From JBQTKD01 sp052386455 (GTDB lineage Bacteria > Actinomycetota > Actinomycetes > Sporichthyales > Sporichthyaceae), in NCBI GenBank assembly GCA_052386455.1, contig JBQTKD010000028.1, positions 6,639 through 70,638 of the forward strand: a stretch of DNA of 64,000 bases, read 5' to 3'. Made by a program: the position numbers and the translations under genes. How positions within the stretch are numbered: the first letter of the stretch is position 1; every line of letters begins with the position of its first letter. This document shows, piece after piece, positions 1 to 9,107 of the stretch. The notes beneath the pieces were generated by a model, which was given only the letters and a program-made list of their open reading frames with translations, was not told the DNA's origin and did no database searches.

Positions 1-1
1 G

Positions 2-187
2 GTAGAAATCGTCGCCGTTCTCCGGGCAACGCTCGCTCTGCTGCCCGAGGGGAACGCACTCCTCGACCAGATCGTCGCCGGCCCGCTCGTCGCAGCCGAC
101 GAACTGCCGGCGCCTCCCGACGCCCTCCGCCAACCGCCTTCGGGCAAGGCGGGCCAGGGCGGCGCGACGCTGCTCGCGGAGGCTTAG
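2..187 (+). CDS. 3' end of an unrecognised protein (truncated by window edge)
   Basis: An open frame runs from the first bases to a TAG at 185-187 and gives about 61 residues. It begins VEIVAVLRATLALLPEGN and ends in a Gly/Ala/Pro-rich tail (PSGKAGQGGATLLAEA). The start lies outside the window. The composition (leucine-rich helix, then a flexible tail) looks like a real C-terminus in a high-GC genome, but no family is recognisable. Frame use is the only support, so this could be chance. Confidence 0.4.
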   Translation, partial: VEIVAVLRATLALLPEGNALLDQIVAGPLVAADELPAPPDALRQPPSGKAGQGGATLLAEA

Positions 188-309
188 CCGGCTCGGGCGT
201 TCTTCGGATCTCCGCCTCCCGGCGACGATTGGTCGCCGATCGCGATCCGCCCTCCCTTAGAAGAAGCCTGCCGGATAGAACGCCCGACAGAATGAAATAA
301 GCCTTGTAT

Positions 310-325
310 TCGAACATTCATTCGA
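310..325. promoter_or_regulatory. SOS (LexA) box-like palindrome upstream of the HNH gene
   Basis: The sequence is TCGAAC-ATTC-ATTCGA. It matches the actinobacterial/Bacillus LexA consensus TCGAAC-N4-GTTCGA at every defined base except the first of the right arm (A for G). It ends 12 bp before the ATG at 338. Two perfect boxes in the same window (47785 and 48490) show that this genome uses this motif. Confidence 0.65.
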
Positions 326-337
326 TATCATGGCTCC

Positions 338-1627
338 ATGAAGAACCCGGTCCTCGACGCGTACGTCGCCCTCGGCGTGGCGCTGGACGGCGTCCGTGCG
401 GCGATGGACGATCCCGCCAACAACTTTGGGGACAGTGAACTGCTCGCGCTGCTGCGGATCCATCACCGGGTGGAGGCGCGGCTTGACGCGCTCGGGCTGG
501 ACCTGACGAGCTATGCGGACATGCGCGATCTCGCGCGCCGGACCGGGGCGTCGTCGACCTCGGCGTGGCTGTCTGCGGCAGTGAAGCTGCACCCCTCGAC
601 TGCCGCAGACCGGGTCCGGACGGCGCGGGCGATGGAGACGGCCTGCCCGTGGACCTACGACCAGTTGGCCGCCGGGGACATCTCCTACGAGCAGGCCTCG
701 GCGATCGCCTCGGTCGTCACCGACCTTCCGGCGGGTGCGACCGATGCCCAACGGGGCAAGGCGGAGCGGTACCTGCTCGAACGCGCACCTTCGAGCAACG
801 CGCTGGAACTGCGCAAGCTGCACAAGCGGGTCGACGACCTGATCGACCCGGACGGACTGCTGGACCGCGAGGCGACCGCGCAGAAGCGGCGCGACCTGAC
901 GATCCGGAACAACCACGACGGAACCCAGACGATGCGGTGGACCGACACCGACGAGCGCATCGCCAAGCTGAAGGCCGCGCTTGGTCCGCTTGCCGCTCCG
1001 CAGCCCGCGCCGGACGGGACGCGGGACCCGCGTCTGCCCGGACAGCGTCGCGCGGACGCGATGGGCGACCTCGTCGAAAGAACCCTGCGCTTCGGGAACC
1101 TGCCGGCCACCCGTGGGCACCGCCCGCACATCGTCGTGACCATCTCCGAGCAGGACCTGCGATCCGAGACCGGGTTCGGGACCACGACCACCGGCGAGAC
1201 CCTCACCGCCGAGGCGGTCCGGCGGATCGCGTGCGACGCGAACCTGCACTCGCTGCACGTCGACGGGAATGGGATCCCGCTCAAGCTCGGTCGCTCCCAA
1301 CGCTTCGCAAGCCCGAGCCAGTGGCTGGCGCTTGTCGCCCGCGACGGCGGCTGCGTCGGACCCGGATGCACCCGACCACCCGAGTGGACGCAGGCGCACC
1401 ACATCGACTACTGGGAGAACCTCGGACCCACCGACCTCGAAAACCTGTGTCTGGTCTGCGACCACCACCACGATCAGGTTCACCACGGCGGCTGGGAGAT
1501 CTGGATGTCCGAGGACGGGCATCCGGAGTTCGTCCCGCCCGAACACCTCGACCCGCACCGGCGCCCGATCCGGAACACCCACTGGCAGTCCGAACGCGGC
1601 CGACGGGCGTACGGGCAGGCCGCTTAG
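338..1627 (+). CDS. DUF222 / 13E12-repeat family HNH endonuclease-like protein
   Basis: A 429-residue protein with an N-terminal helical DUF222 region (about residues 20-300) and a C-terminal HNH domain (about 334-385). The HNH region shows the zinc-type Cys pairs (CVGPGC, CLVC), the HH-I-D core near residue 354, an Asn near 367 and the HHH run near 375. This is the usual layout of the actinobacterial 13E12 family, multicopy proteins of unclear function often found on or near mobile DNA. An SOS-like box lies just upstream, consistent with reports that mycobacterial 13E12 genes are DNA-damage inducible. The core HNH residues look intact, so nuclease activity is possible but unproven. Confidence 0.85.
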   Translation: MKNPVLDAYVALGVALDGVRAAMDDPANNFGDSELLALLRIHHRVEARLDALGLDLTSYADMRDLARRTGASSTSAWLSAAVKLHPSTAADRVRTARAMETACPWTYDQLAAGDISYEQASAIASVVTDLPAGATDAQRGKAERYLLERAPSSNALELRKLHKRVDDLIDPDGLLDREATAQKRRDLTIRNNHDGTQTMRWTDTDERIAKLKAALGPLAAPQPAPDGTRDPRLPGQRRADAMGDLVERTLRFGNLPATRGHRPHIVVTISEQDLRSETGFGTTTTGETLTAEAVRRIACDANLHSLHVDGNGIPLKLGRSQRFASPSQWLALVARDGGCVGPGCTRPPEWTQAHHIDYWENLGPTDLENLCLVCDHHHDQVHHGGWEIWMSEDGHPEFVPPEHLDPHRRPIRNTHWQSERGRRAYGQAA

Positions 1628-1810
1628 TGACGCCAGTCGCCACCGGCCCTCGCTCCAACGTCCGGTGGCGCCGTGCCTGCGGCAGATCGAGGCAGCAGCT
1701 GGTCCGGTGTTAACCGCAGCGCGCAACGGCGATGGGACACTTGGTGCACCGCCGGCTCGAATCGCGCTTCGCGACGGCGGGGTACGCGTCGGCGCATTGG
1801 AAGGGACCCC

Positions 1811-2140
1811 GTGCACACCAGCAACGTACGAGTGACCCGCGTGCCGCTGGCGGTGGGCGGGTGGCGTGGGCGGATCTCGCTCGACGGCGACGGCGCGACG
1901 ATCGAGCCCCTCGCGGAGGGCAAGGGGCGGACCGTCGTGCTGTCGGGCTCGGGGATCAAGCGCGCGTCGTTCAACTCCGCCAACGGGCTCTGGGCGTTCC
2001 GCCTGAAGGAAGGCGGCAAGATCCACGTCCAGTCCTCCGGCAGCCTGCTTTCGGCCGACCGGACTCCGGCGGGCAAGGAGACCAACCGGCTGCTGAGCGA
2101 GCTGCTGGACCGGCACGGCGTGCGCGGGTTCCGCCTGTAG
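1811..2140 (+). CDS. small conserved-looking hypothetical protein
   Basis: A 109-residue protein. The GTG start at 1811 is chosen because GGAAGGGA precedes it at good spacing; the longer open frame has no ribosome site. It reads VHTSNVRVTRVPLAV and ends RHGVRGFRL. Predicted character is soluble and beta-rich (GGWRGRISLDGDGATIEPL, RTVVLSGSGIK). There is no signal peptide or membrane segment, and I do not recognise the family. It is convergent with the PHA depolymerase gene 36 bp away. Codon use resembles the neighbours, so a real gene is likely. Confidence 0.6.
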   Translation: MHTSNVRVTRVPLAVGGWRGRISLDGDGATIEPLAEGKGRTVVLSGSGIKRASFNSANGLWAFRLKEGGKIHVQSSGSLLSADRTPAGKETNRLLSELLDRHGVRGFRL

Positions 2141-2176
2141 TGCCCCGCAGCGCACTGCGCCCAGCGGCGCGGTCGG

Positions 2177-3388
2177 TTACGAGCCCGCGATGAAGTCGCG
2201 GATCACCGGGTAGATCTCGGTCTCCCAGCGGCTGCCGCTGAAAACGCCGTAGTGCCCGACGCCCTCCTGCAGATGGTGACCGCGACGCTGCACGTTCGGG
2301 CAGAGCGCGTGGGCCGCCTCGGTCTGGCCGGGGGAGCAGATGTCGTCCTTGGCGCCCTCGACGGTGAGCAGGGCGGTGCGGGCGATCGCGGTCGGGTCCA
2401 CCGTGCGGCCGGCGACCACGAGCTCGCCGCGCGCGAAGTGGTGCTCCATGAACACCTTCTGCACGGTCTCGAGGTAGAACTCCGCGGGCACGTCCATGAC
2501 CGCGCCGTACTCGTCGTAGAAGTCGCGCGTCGCCGCGGCCTTCTCCGTCTCCCCGGTCACCAGATCCCGGTACATGTCCCGGTGCGCGATCAGGTGCCGC
2601 TTGCGGTTCATCGACATGAACGCGGCGAGTTGCACGAAGCCGGGGTAGACCTTGCGCCCGGCACCGGCGTAGCGGCCGGGCACGGTGGTGATCAGCCGCT
2701 TCTCGAACGAGGAGAGTGGCCGACGCTCGGCCATCAGGTTGATCCGGTTGGGGTTCACGCGCGTGTCGATCGGGCCGGCGATCAGCGTCATGCTCGCCGG
2801 CTGCGCCGGGTCGTCGTCCGCGGCGAGCAGGGACACCGCCGCGAGCACCGGCACGGCCGGCTGGCACACCGAGACCACGTGCGCGCCGGGGCCGAGCCTG
2901 CGCAGCGCGTTCTGCACGTGCGCGATGTACTGGTCGAAGCCGAACGCGCCTTCGTCGGCGGGGATGTCTCGAGCGTTGTGCCAGTCGAGCACGTACACGT
3001 CGTGGTCGGGCAGCAGCGTGCGGATGGTCGGGCGGATCAGGGTGGTGAAGTGCCCGGACATCGGACCGACGACGAGCACCTTCGGCTGGTCCGGGACGCC
3101 CTTGTGGAAGTTGATGAGGGTCGCGAACGGCGTTTCCCACCGCGCGCGTTCGGTGACGAGGACCTGCATGTCGCCGACGGGAACCGAGGCGATGCCGAAC
3201 TCCGGGTGCACGTGCGTCGGGCGGGCCTTCGCGGCGATTTCGCAGGCCGCGCGCAGGTGCCGGACGGTGTGGGTCTTGGCGAGGGGCTTCGGAGCCCTGG
3301 TGAGAGCTCTCGCGGTCACTCGAGAGGCGGCGACGGCGGGCGAGCCCAGCCGGCGGTTGAGTTCGTAACCCGCGTAGAGCATCGACAT
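2177..3388 (-). CDS. phaZ: intracellular polyhydroxyalkanoate depolymerase
   Basis: A 403-residue alpha/beta-hydrolase of the intracellular PHB depolymerase family, which releases hydroxyalkanoate units from storage granules. The nucleophile motif is VCQPAVP with Cys at about residue 175, as in Ralstonia-type PhaZ where Cys replaces Ser. The Asp is in GAKDDICSPG (about 348) and the His in GVGHYGVFSG (about 379). The ATG at 3388 is chosen because AAGGAG stands 5-6 nt upstream; the longer frame to 3472 lacks a site. It is transcribed alone. No PHA synthase lies in the window, so storage genes must be elsewhere. Confidence 0.88.
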   Translation of the reverse strand: MSMLYAGYELNRRLGSPAVAASRVTARALTRAPKPLAKTHTVRHLRAACEIAAKARPTHVHPEFGIASVPVGDMQVLVTERARWETPFATLINFHKGVPDQPKVLVVGPMSGHFTTLIRPTIRTLLPDHDVYVLDWHNARDIPADEGAFGFDQYIAHVQNALRRLGPGAHVVSVCQPAVPVLAAVSLLAADDDPAQPASMTLIAGPIDTRVNPNRINLMAERRPLSSFEKRLITTVPGRYAGAGRKVYPGFVQLAAFMSMNRKRHLIAHRDMYRDLVTGETEKAAATRDFYDEYGAVMDVPAEFYLETVQKVFMEHHFARGELVVAGRTVDPTAIARTALLTVEGAKDDICSPGQTEAAHALCPNVQRRGHHLQEGVGHYGVFSGSRWETEIYPVIRDFIAGS

Positions 3389-3488
3389 CTCGACTCCTTC
3401 GGAAAAGTGATCCGAAGCACAAGTTACTCGAAAGTAGTACTGGGCGGTAGGTACTCCTGAGTATGTTCCCACCGGCGATTCGCGGCGC

Positions 3489-3665
3489 TCAGTCCTCGTC
3501 GTCGTCGAGACGTGCGATCCAGGTGGCCAGACGCTCGATCGGGATCTCGAACTCTGGGTTGAGATCGACGAACTCCTGCAGCCGCGCGGCGAGCCAGGCC
3601 AGGTCCACCTGCTCCTCGCCGCGCCGCGCGATCAGCTCTTCGATGCCGCGATCGGTGAAGTACAC
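3489..3665 (-). CDS. small DUF6104-like protein downstream of kgd
   Basis: A 58-residue acidic protein beginning VYFTDRGIEELIARRGEE and ending ATWIARLDDDED. It starts at GTG 3665, 8 bp after the kgd stop, so translation is probably coupled to kgd. Short proteins of this pattern (YFTDRGIEEL...DLNPxFExPIERLATWLARLDDED) occur widely in Actinobacteria and carry the name DUF6104; function is unknown. The conserved position behind kgd suggests a link with 2-oxoglutarate metabolism, which is inference. The family name is from memory. Confidence 0.72.
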   Translation of the reverse strand: MYFTDRGIEELIARRGEEQVDLAWLAARLQEFVDLNPEFEIPIERLATWIARLDDDED

Positions 3666-3673
3666 GGCCGGTC

Positions 3674-6600
3674 CTAGTTGGCGAAGGCCTGCTCGAGGAG
3701 CAGGTTCTGCTCGTACTCGTGCACCGAGTGCGAGCCGACGGCCGGTGCCGAGGACGCCGAACGGGACACGCGCTTGAGGGTGCGCCCACCGAGGTGCTCG
3801 GTGAGGTTGAGCGCCATGAACGGCCAGGCGCCCTGGTTGGCCGCCTCCTCCTGCACCCACCGCAGTTCGGCGGCGTTCGGGTACGTGGCCAGCGCCGCCT
3901 CGATGTCGGCCAGGGGCAGCGGGTAGAGCTGCTCGACGCGGACGATCGCGGTGTCGGTGCGTTCGTTCGTATCCCGGTACGCGGCGAGGTCGTAGTAGAC
4001 CTTGCCGGTGCACAGGAGCACCCTGCGCACCGCCGCGGGGTCCGCCTTGGCGTCGCCGATCACCGGCTGGAAGTGGCCGGAGGTGAAGTCGCCCGGTTCG
4101 GACACCGCGGCGCGGTGGCGCAGCAGCGACTTCGGCGTGAAGACGATCAGCGGGCGGTGGTGCGGCGAGAGCGTCTGCCACCGGAGCAGGTGGAAGTGGT
4201 TCGCCGGCGTCGTCGGGATCGCGACGGTCATGTTGTCCTGCGCGCAGAGCTGCAGGAAGCGCTCCGGGCGGCCCGACGAGTGGTCCGGGCCCTGGCCCTC
4301 CATGCCGTGCGGCAGCAGCAGGACGACGCCGGAGCGCTGGCCCCACTTCTGCTCGCCGGAGGAGATGAACTCGTCGATGATCGACTGGGCGCCGTTGACG
4401 AAGTCGCCGAACTGCGCCTCCCAGAGCACCAGCGCGTCGGGCCGGGCGACGGAGTATCCGTACTCGAAGCCGAGCGCCGCGTACTCCGAGAGCAGCGAGT
4501 CGTAGACGTAGCCGGGGGCCTGGTCCGGAGAGAGGTGCGCGAGCGGGAGGTACTCCGCGCCGGTGACCCGGTCGATGAGCACCGAGTGCCGCTGGGTGAA
4601 CGTGCCGCGGCGCGAGTCCTGGCCGGCCAGGCGCACCGGGCGTCCGTCGAGCATGAGCGAGCCGAGGGCGATGAGCTCGCCGAAGCCCCAGTCGATGTTG
4701 CCGGTCTCGATCATCGACGCCCGCTTCTGCAGCAGCGGCGCCACGCGCGGGTGGACCGTGAAGCCCTCGGGCAGCGAGACCTGCGACTCGACGATCCGCT
4801 TCAGCGCCTCGTGGCTGATCGCGGTGGCCGTACCGGCCGGCGCCGTCGGCACGTTGTACGTGGCCGGGACCGTCGTCGGAGTCGTCTGAACGCCGCGGGT
4901 CTCCGCGAACACCTTCTCGAGCTGGTCGCGGAAGTCCTTCAGCGCCGCCTCGGCCTCGTCGAGGGTGATGTCGCCGCGGCCGATGAGCGCCTCGGTGTAG
5001 AGCTTGCGGATCGAGCGCTTCGCGTCGATCAGGTCGTACATCAGCGGCTGGGTCATCGAGGGGTCGTCGCCCTCGTTGTGACCGCGGCGCCGGTAGCAGA
5101 TCATGTCGATGACGACGTCCTTCTTGAACGCCTGGCGGAAGTCGAAGGCCAGGCGTGCGACGCGCACGCAGGCCTCCGGGTCGTCGCCGTTGACGTGGAA
5201 GATCGGCGCCTGCACGGTCCGCGCCACGTCGGTGGCGTAGAGGCTGGACCGGGACGAGGTCGGCGCAGTGGTGAAGCCGACCTGGTTGTTCACGACGATG
5301 TGGACGGTGCCGCCGGTGCGGTACCCGCGCAGCTGGGAGAGCTCCAGGGTCTCCGCGACGACGCCCTGGCCGGCGAAGGCCGCGTCGCCGTGCAGCAGGA
5401 CCGGCAGGACGGTGAAGCCGGTGATGCCGCGGTCGAGGATGTCCTGCTTCGCGCGGACGATGCCCTCGAGCACGGGGTTCACGGCCTCGAGGTGCGACGG
5501 GTTCGCCGCGAGGCTGACGCGGGTCTGGCTGCCGTCGTATGCGGTGTAGGTGCCCTCCGCGCCGAGGTGGTACTTCACGTCGCCGGAGCCGTGCATCGAC
5601 TTCGGGTCGATGTTGCCCTCGAACTCGCGGAAGATCTGGCCGTAGCTCTTGCCGACGACGTTCGCGAGCACGTTCAGGCGCCCGCGGTGCGGCATGCCGA
5701 TGCCGACCTCGTCCAGGCCGTCCTGCGCCGCGGCGGCCAGGACCGCGTCGAGCAGCGCGATGACGGACTCGCCGCCTTCGAGCGAGAAGCGCTTCTGGCC
5801 GACGTACTTGGTCTGCAGGAAGGTCTCGAACGCCTCGGCCTCGTTGAGCTTGCGCAGGATCCGCAACTGCTCCTCGCGCGGCACGCGGTCCGGGACCCGC
5901 TCGACGCGCTCCTGGATCCATCCCCGCTCGCGCGGGTTCTGCATGTGCATGTACTCGATGCCGATCGTGCGGCAGTACGAGTCCCGCAGCACGCCGAGGA
6001 TCTCGCGCAGCTTCATCAGGCCCGCGAGGGCGAAGCCGGTGCCGGAGACGAACTCGCGGTCGAGATCCCACAGCGTCAGGCCGTGGGTGACGATGTCGAG
6101 GTCCGGGTGGCTGCGCTGGCGGTACTCGAGCGGGTCGGTGTCGGCCATCAGGTGGCCGCGGGTCCGGTAGGCGTGGATCAGCTCGTGCACCCTGGCCTGC
6201 TTGGAGACCTGGTCCTCGTGGGAGGCCGAGATGTCGGTCTCCCAGCGGATCGGGGTGTACGGGATCCGCAGCGAACGGAAGATCGCGTCGAAGAACTCGT
6301 CCTCGCCGAGCAGCAGCTGGTGCAGGCGGCGCAGGAACTCGCCGGACTGCGCGCCCTGGATGATCCGATGGTCGTACGTCGAGGTCAGCGTCATGACCTT
6401 GCTGACGGCCATCGCGGCCAGGGTCTCCGGGGAGGCGCCCTGGTACTCGGCCGGGTACTCCATCGAGCCGACGCCGATGATCGAGCCCTGACCCTGCATG
6501 AGGCGCGGCACCGAGTGGACGGTACCGATCGTGCCGGGGTTGGTGATCGAGATCGTGGTGCCGGCGAAGTCGTCGACGGTCAGCTTGTTCGCGCGGGCGC

Positions 6601-7393
6601 GGCGCACGATGTCCTCGTAGGCGGCCCAGAAGGTCGCGAAGTCCAAGGTGTCCGCGGCCTTGATCGACGGGACCACCAGTGTCCGGGACCCGTCGGACTT
6701 CACCAGGTCGATCGCGATGCCCAGGTTCACGTGGGCGGGGATCGAGATGGCGGGCTTGCCGTCGGACTGAACGAACGAGGCGTTCATGACCGGCACCGCT
6801 TCGACCGCCTTGACCAGCGCGTAGCCGATCAGGTGGGTGAAGGACACCTTGCCGCCGCGGGAGCGGCGCAGGTGGTTGTTGATCACGATGCGGTTGTCGA
6901 CGAGCAGCTTCGCGGGGACCGTGCGAACCGAGGTGGCCGTGGGCACCTCGAGGCTGGCCTCCATGTTCACCACGACGCGGGCGGCGGGACCGCGGAGCGT
7001 GCTGACCTCGGCCGTGCCGTCCAGGGCGGCGGCCGGCGCCTTGGCGGGCTCGGCGGGCGCGGGCGGGTCGGCCGGGATCGGGGCGGCCGCGGCTGCCGGG
7101 GCGGCGACGGGCAGGGGGGCCGGTGCGGGAGCCGGCGCGGACGCAGGGGCGGGCGCGGCCGGAGCCGGGGGTGCCGTCGGCGCCGGAATCGCCGCGGGTG
7201 CCGGCGGGGCGGCCGCGGGGGCACCGGCCGCCACCGGCCGGTTGCCGTTGTCCGGCTGGTAGTCGGCGAAGAAGTCCCACCACGCCCGGTCGACGGACTC
7301 CGGGTCGGTCAAATACTGCTGGTAGATCTCGTCTACCAACCACTCGTTGGGCCCGAAGCCGGCCATCGGATCGGATTGGGGGTTCGGAGACAC
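3674..7393 (-). CDS. kgd: multifunctional 2-oxoglutarate decarboxylase/dehydrogenase E1-E2
   Basis: A 1239-residue protein with the actinobacterial fusion layout. In order: an N-terminal helix (NEWLVDEIYQQYL), a long Ala/Pro-rich linker (about 45-120), an E2-type acyltransferase domain with the DHRIIQGAQSGEFL motif (DHR at about 341), and a thiamine-diphosphate E1 domain with GMPHRGRLNVL (about 565) and GDAAFAGQG...NNQVGFTT (about 665-710). It converts 2-oxoglutarate to succinic semialdehyde, hydroxyoxoadipate or, with lipoamide dehydrogenase, succinyl-CoA in the TCA cycle. The GTG at 7393 follows GGAAGAGG; a TTG at 7417 is an alternative. A canonical lipoyl domain is absent, as usual for KGD. 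Confidence 0.95.
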   Translation of the reverse strand: MSPNPQSDPMAGFGPNEWLVDEIYQQYLTDPESVDRAWWDFFADYQPDNGNRPVAAGAPAAAPPAPAAIPAPTAPPAPAAPAPASAPAPAPAPLPVAAPAAAAAPIPADPPAPAEPAKAPAAALDGTAEVSTLRGPAARVVVNMEASLEVPTATSVRTVPAKLLVDNRIVINNHLRRSRGGKVSFTHLIGYALVKAVEAVPVMNASFVQSDGKPAISIPAHVNLGIAIDLVKSDGSRTLVVPSIKAADTLDFATFWAAYEDIVRRARANKLTVDDFAGTTISITNPGTIGTVHSVPRLMQGQGSIIGVGSMEYPAEYQGASPETLAAMAVSKVMTLTSTYDHRIIQGAQSGEFLRRLHQLLLGEDEFFDAIFRSLRIPYTPIRWETDISASHEDQVSKQARVHELIHAYRTRGHLMADTDPLEYRQRSHPDLDIVTHGLTLWDLDREFVSGTGFALAGLMKLREILGVLRDSYCRTIGIEYMHMQNPRERGWIQERVERVPDRVPREEQLRILRKLNEAEAFETFLQTKYVGQKRFSLEGGESVIALLDAVLAAAAQDGLDEVGIGMPHRGRLNVLANVVGKSYGQIFREFEGNIDPKSMHGSGDVKYHLGAEGTYTAYDGSQTRVSLAANPSHLEAVNPVLEGIVRAKQDILDRGITGFTVLPVLLHGDAAFAGQGVVAETLELSQLRGYRTGGTVHIVVNNQVGFTTAPTSSRSSLYATDVARTVQAPIFHVNGDDPEACVRVARLAFDFRQAFKKDVVIDMICYRRRGHNEGDDPSMTQPLMYDLIDAKRSIRKLYTEALIGRGDITLDEAEAALKDFRDQLEKVFAETRGVQTTPTTVPATYNVPTAPAGTATAISHEALKRIVESQVSLPEGFTVHPRVAPLLQKRASMIETGNIDWGFGELIALGSLMLDGRPVRLAGQDSRRGTFTQRHSVLIDRVTGAEYLPLAHLSPDQAPGYVYDSLLSEYAALGFEYGYSVARPDALVLWEAQFGDFVNGAQSIIDEFISSGEQKWGQRSGVVLLLPHGMEGQGPDHSSGRPERFLQLCAQDNMTVAIPTTPANHFHLLRWQTLSPHHRPLIVFTPKSLLRHRAAVSEPGDFTSGHFQPVIGDAKADPAAVRRVLLCTGKVYYDLAAYRDTNERTDTAIVRVEQLYPLPLADIEAALATYPNAAELRWVQEEAANQGAWPFMALNLTEHLGGRTLKRVSRSASSAPAVGSHSVHEYEQNLLLEQAFAN

Positions 7394-7562
7394 GAGTGGT
7401 TCGACCTCTTCCGGCAATGCGTGCGACGGGAGCGCGAAGATTCTGGGTGGCTACCCCAGGGTAGTCCTTTGGATTGCTTCGTAGCCCTCGGCGCAGCGGC
7501 CGACTCACCCGGCCGGCGCAGCGGAGTTAACTCACAGTGACGCGCCGGTGATGTGAGCCTGT

Positions 7563-9107
7563 TCAGGCCAGGTCGGCGAGGATCCGTCGGGCGCTGTTGT
7601 GTCCCGCCGCGCCAATCACCGACCCGGCCGGGTGGCATCCCGCCGAGCCCGCGTAGAGGCCCGGTACCCCGGTGGCGTAGGGCATCCGGGCGTCGAACGC
7701 GACCGTGTTGTCGACGTGGTGGATGTGGCCGCCGCTGATCCCGAAGTGGGACGCGATGCCGGGCGGCGGGAGGGGAAACGTATCGACGACGCCGGCGCTC
7801 GTTCCGGGCGCGAACGTGTCGCAGATCTCGAGCAAATGGGCGACGTAGTTCGCCTGTTCGGCCGTCCAACTGGAGCCGGCGGGCTGGTGGGGCACGGACT
7901 GGACGAACAGCGCGGAGGAGTGCCGGCCGGCGTCGTCGGAGAGCGACTCGTCGACGGTGGTGTGCAGGTACCACTCGATGGTGGGGAACTCGGGCAGCCG
8001 CCCGGCCCGCACGTCCGCCCACATGGATCGGACGGCATCGAGCGGGCGGTCTGCTCCGGGCAGCAGGTGGACCGTGGCGCCGCCGGGGGAGCGGCCGCCG
8101 AGGCCGGGGAAGGTCGGCGGGCGGTCCAGCGCCAGGTTCACCTTCATGGTGACGCCGGGGCGGTAGAGGGACTCGAGGCGGCTGGTCAGGTCCGCGGGGA
8201 GATCGATCAGGCCGGGAAGGCGGAAGGGGTCGCAGCAGGCCAGCACGACTGGGGCCGCGATCGCTCCGTCCGCAAGCTCGACGCCGGCGACGACGCCGTC
8301 CCGGGTGGCGATGGCCTGGACCGGGGTGTCGGTGTACAGCTCGGCGCCGGCGCGGCGGGCGGCGTCGGCCAGCGCCGCGGCGACGGTTCCCATCCCGCCG
8401 CGGACGATCGCCCAGACGCCCTCCGAACCGGGAAGGCGGCCCATGTTGTGGGCGAGGAAGTTGTGGCCGGTGCCGGGGTCGTCGACGCCGGCGGCGAGGC
8501 CGGAGATGCCGTCGGTGACCGCGTACATCGCAAGCAGGCGCTGCGACACGAACCCGAACCGGTCCAGGTATTCGACGACGGAGCCGCGACACAGGTCGAC
8601 GAAGGTCTGGCGCAGAGTCGGCCGGACGTACCGCTCGGCGGTGTCCTCGATCGAGCCGGGCTCGGCGAGCCAGGCGGGAGCGAGATCGGCCGACAGCTTC
8701 GCCAGTTCGGCGTTCAGAGCGGCGTCGGCGCGGGCGTCCGCCGACCCGAAGGCAGCGGCGAGCTCTCGTTCGTTCGCGGCGGCGTCGGCTCCGAACAGCA
8801 GCGAGGGCAGTGCCGATCCGGCCGGGCTCGGCAGCGCGTAGTGCGGATCTCTGGTCAGCACCGGAAGGTCGAGCCCCAGCTCCGCGACGAGCTCCGGCGG
8901 CATGAGCCCCAGCAGGTAGGCGCCCGTCGACTGCCCGAGGCGCGGCGCCTTCGGGAACGGGTACTCGGTGCGAGCCGCGCCGCCGAGCACCCCGGCCGCC
9001 TCGCAGACGACCACCCGCAGCCCGTCGCGGGCCAGCAGCGTCGCCGCGACGAGGCCGTTGTGCCCGCCGCCCACGACGACGACGTCGGCGCGCTCGGGCG
9101 GTCGCAT
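7563..9107 (-). CDS. phytoene desaturase-family NAD(P)/FAD oxidoreductase (PYROXD2-like)
   Basis: A 514-residue flavoprotein. The Rossmann motif VVVGGGHNGLVAATLLARDG opens the protein (about residues 9-28), followed by GGAARTEYPFP. The C-terminal FAD motif reads GLYAGSAGCHPAGSVIGAAGHNSA, typical of the carotenoid-desaturase/isomerase-like superfamily. Substrate is unknown; no carotenoid synthesis genes are nearby. The ATG at 9107 overlaps the stop of the acyl-CoA ligase gene (TGATG), so the two are co-transcribed and coupled. That points to a lipid or isoprenoid substrate rather than pigment, which is inference. Confidence 0.8.
   Translation of the reverse strand: MRPPERADVVVVGGGHNGLVAATLLARDGLRVVVCEAAGVLGGAARTEYPFPKAPRLGQSTGAYLLGLMPPELVAELGLDLPVLTRDPHYALPSPAGSALPSLLFGADAAANERELAAAFGSADARADAALNAELAKLSADLAPAWLAEPGSIEDTAERYVRPTLRQTFVDLCRGSVVEYLDRFGFVSQRLLAMYAVTDGISGLAAGVDDPGTGHNFLAHNMGRLPGSEGVWAIVRGGMGTVAAALADAARRAGAELYTDTPVQAIATRDGVVAGVELADGAIAAPVVLACCDPFRLPGLIDLPADLTSRLESLYRPGVTMKVNLALDRPPTFPGLGGRSPGGATVHLLPGADRPLDAVRSMWADVRAGRLPEFPTIEWYLHTTVDESLSDDAGRHSSALFVQSVPHQPAGSSWTAEQANYVAHLLEICDTFAPGTSAGVVDTFPLPPPGIASHFGISGGHIHHVDNTVAFDARMPYATGVPGLYAGSAGCHPAGSVIGAAGHNSARRILADLA

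Noticed and set aside
257..2155. 632-residue open frame on the minus strand
   Set aside because: Antisense shadow of the HNH gene and the small hypothetical; no family pattern, Arg/Pro/Gly-rich as expected for a high-GC shadow.
3719..7540. 1273-residue open frame on the plus strand
   Set aside because: Mirror of kgd; the composition is low-complexity Arg/Val/Gly and kgd motifs on the other strand are unambiguous.
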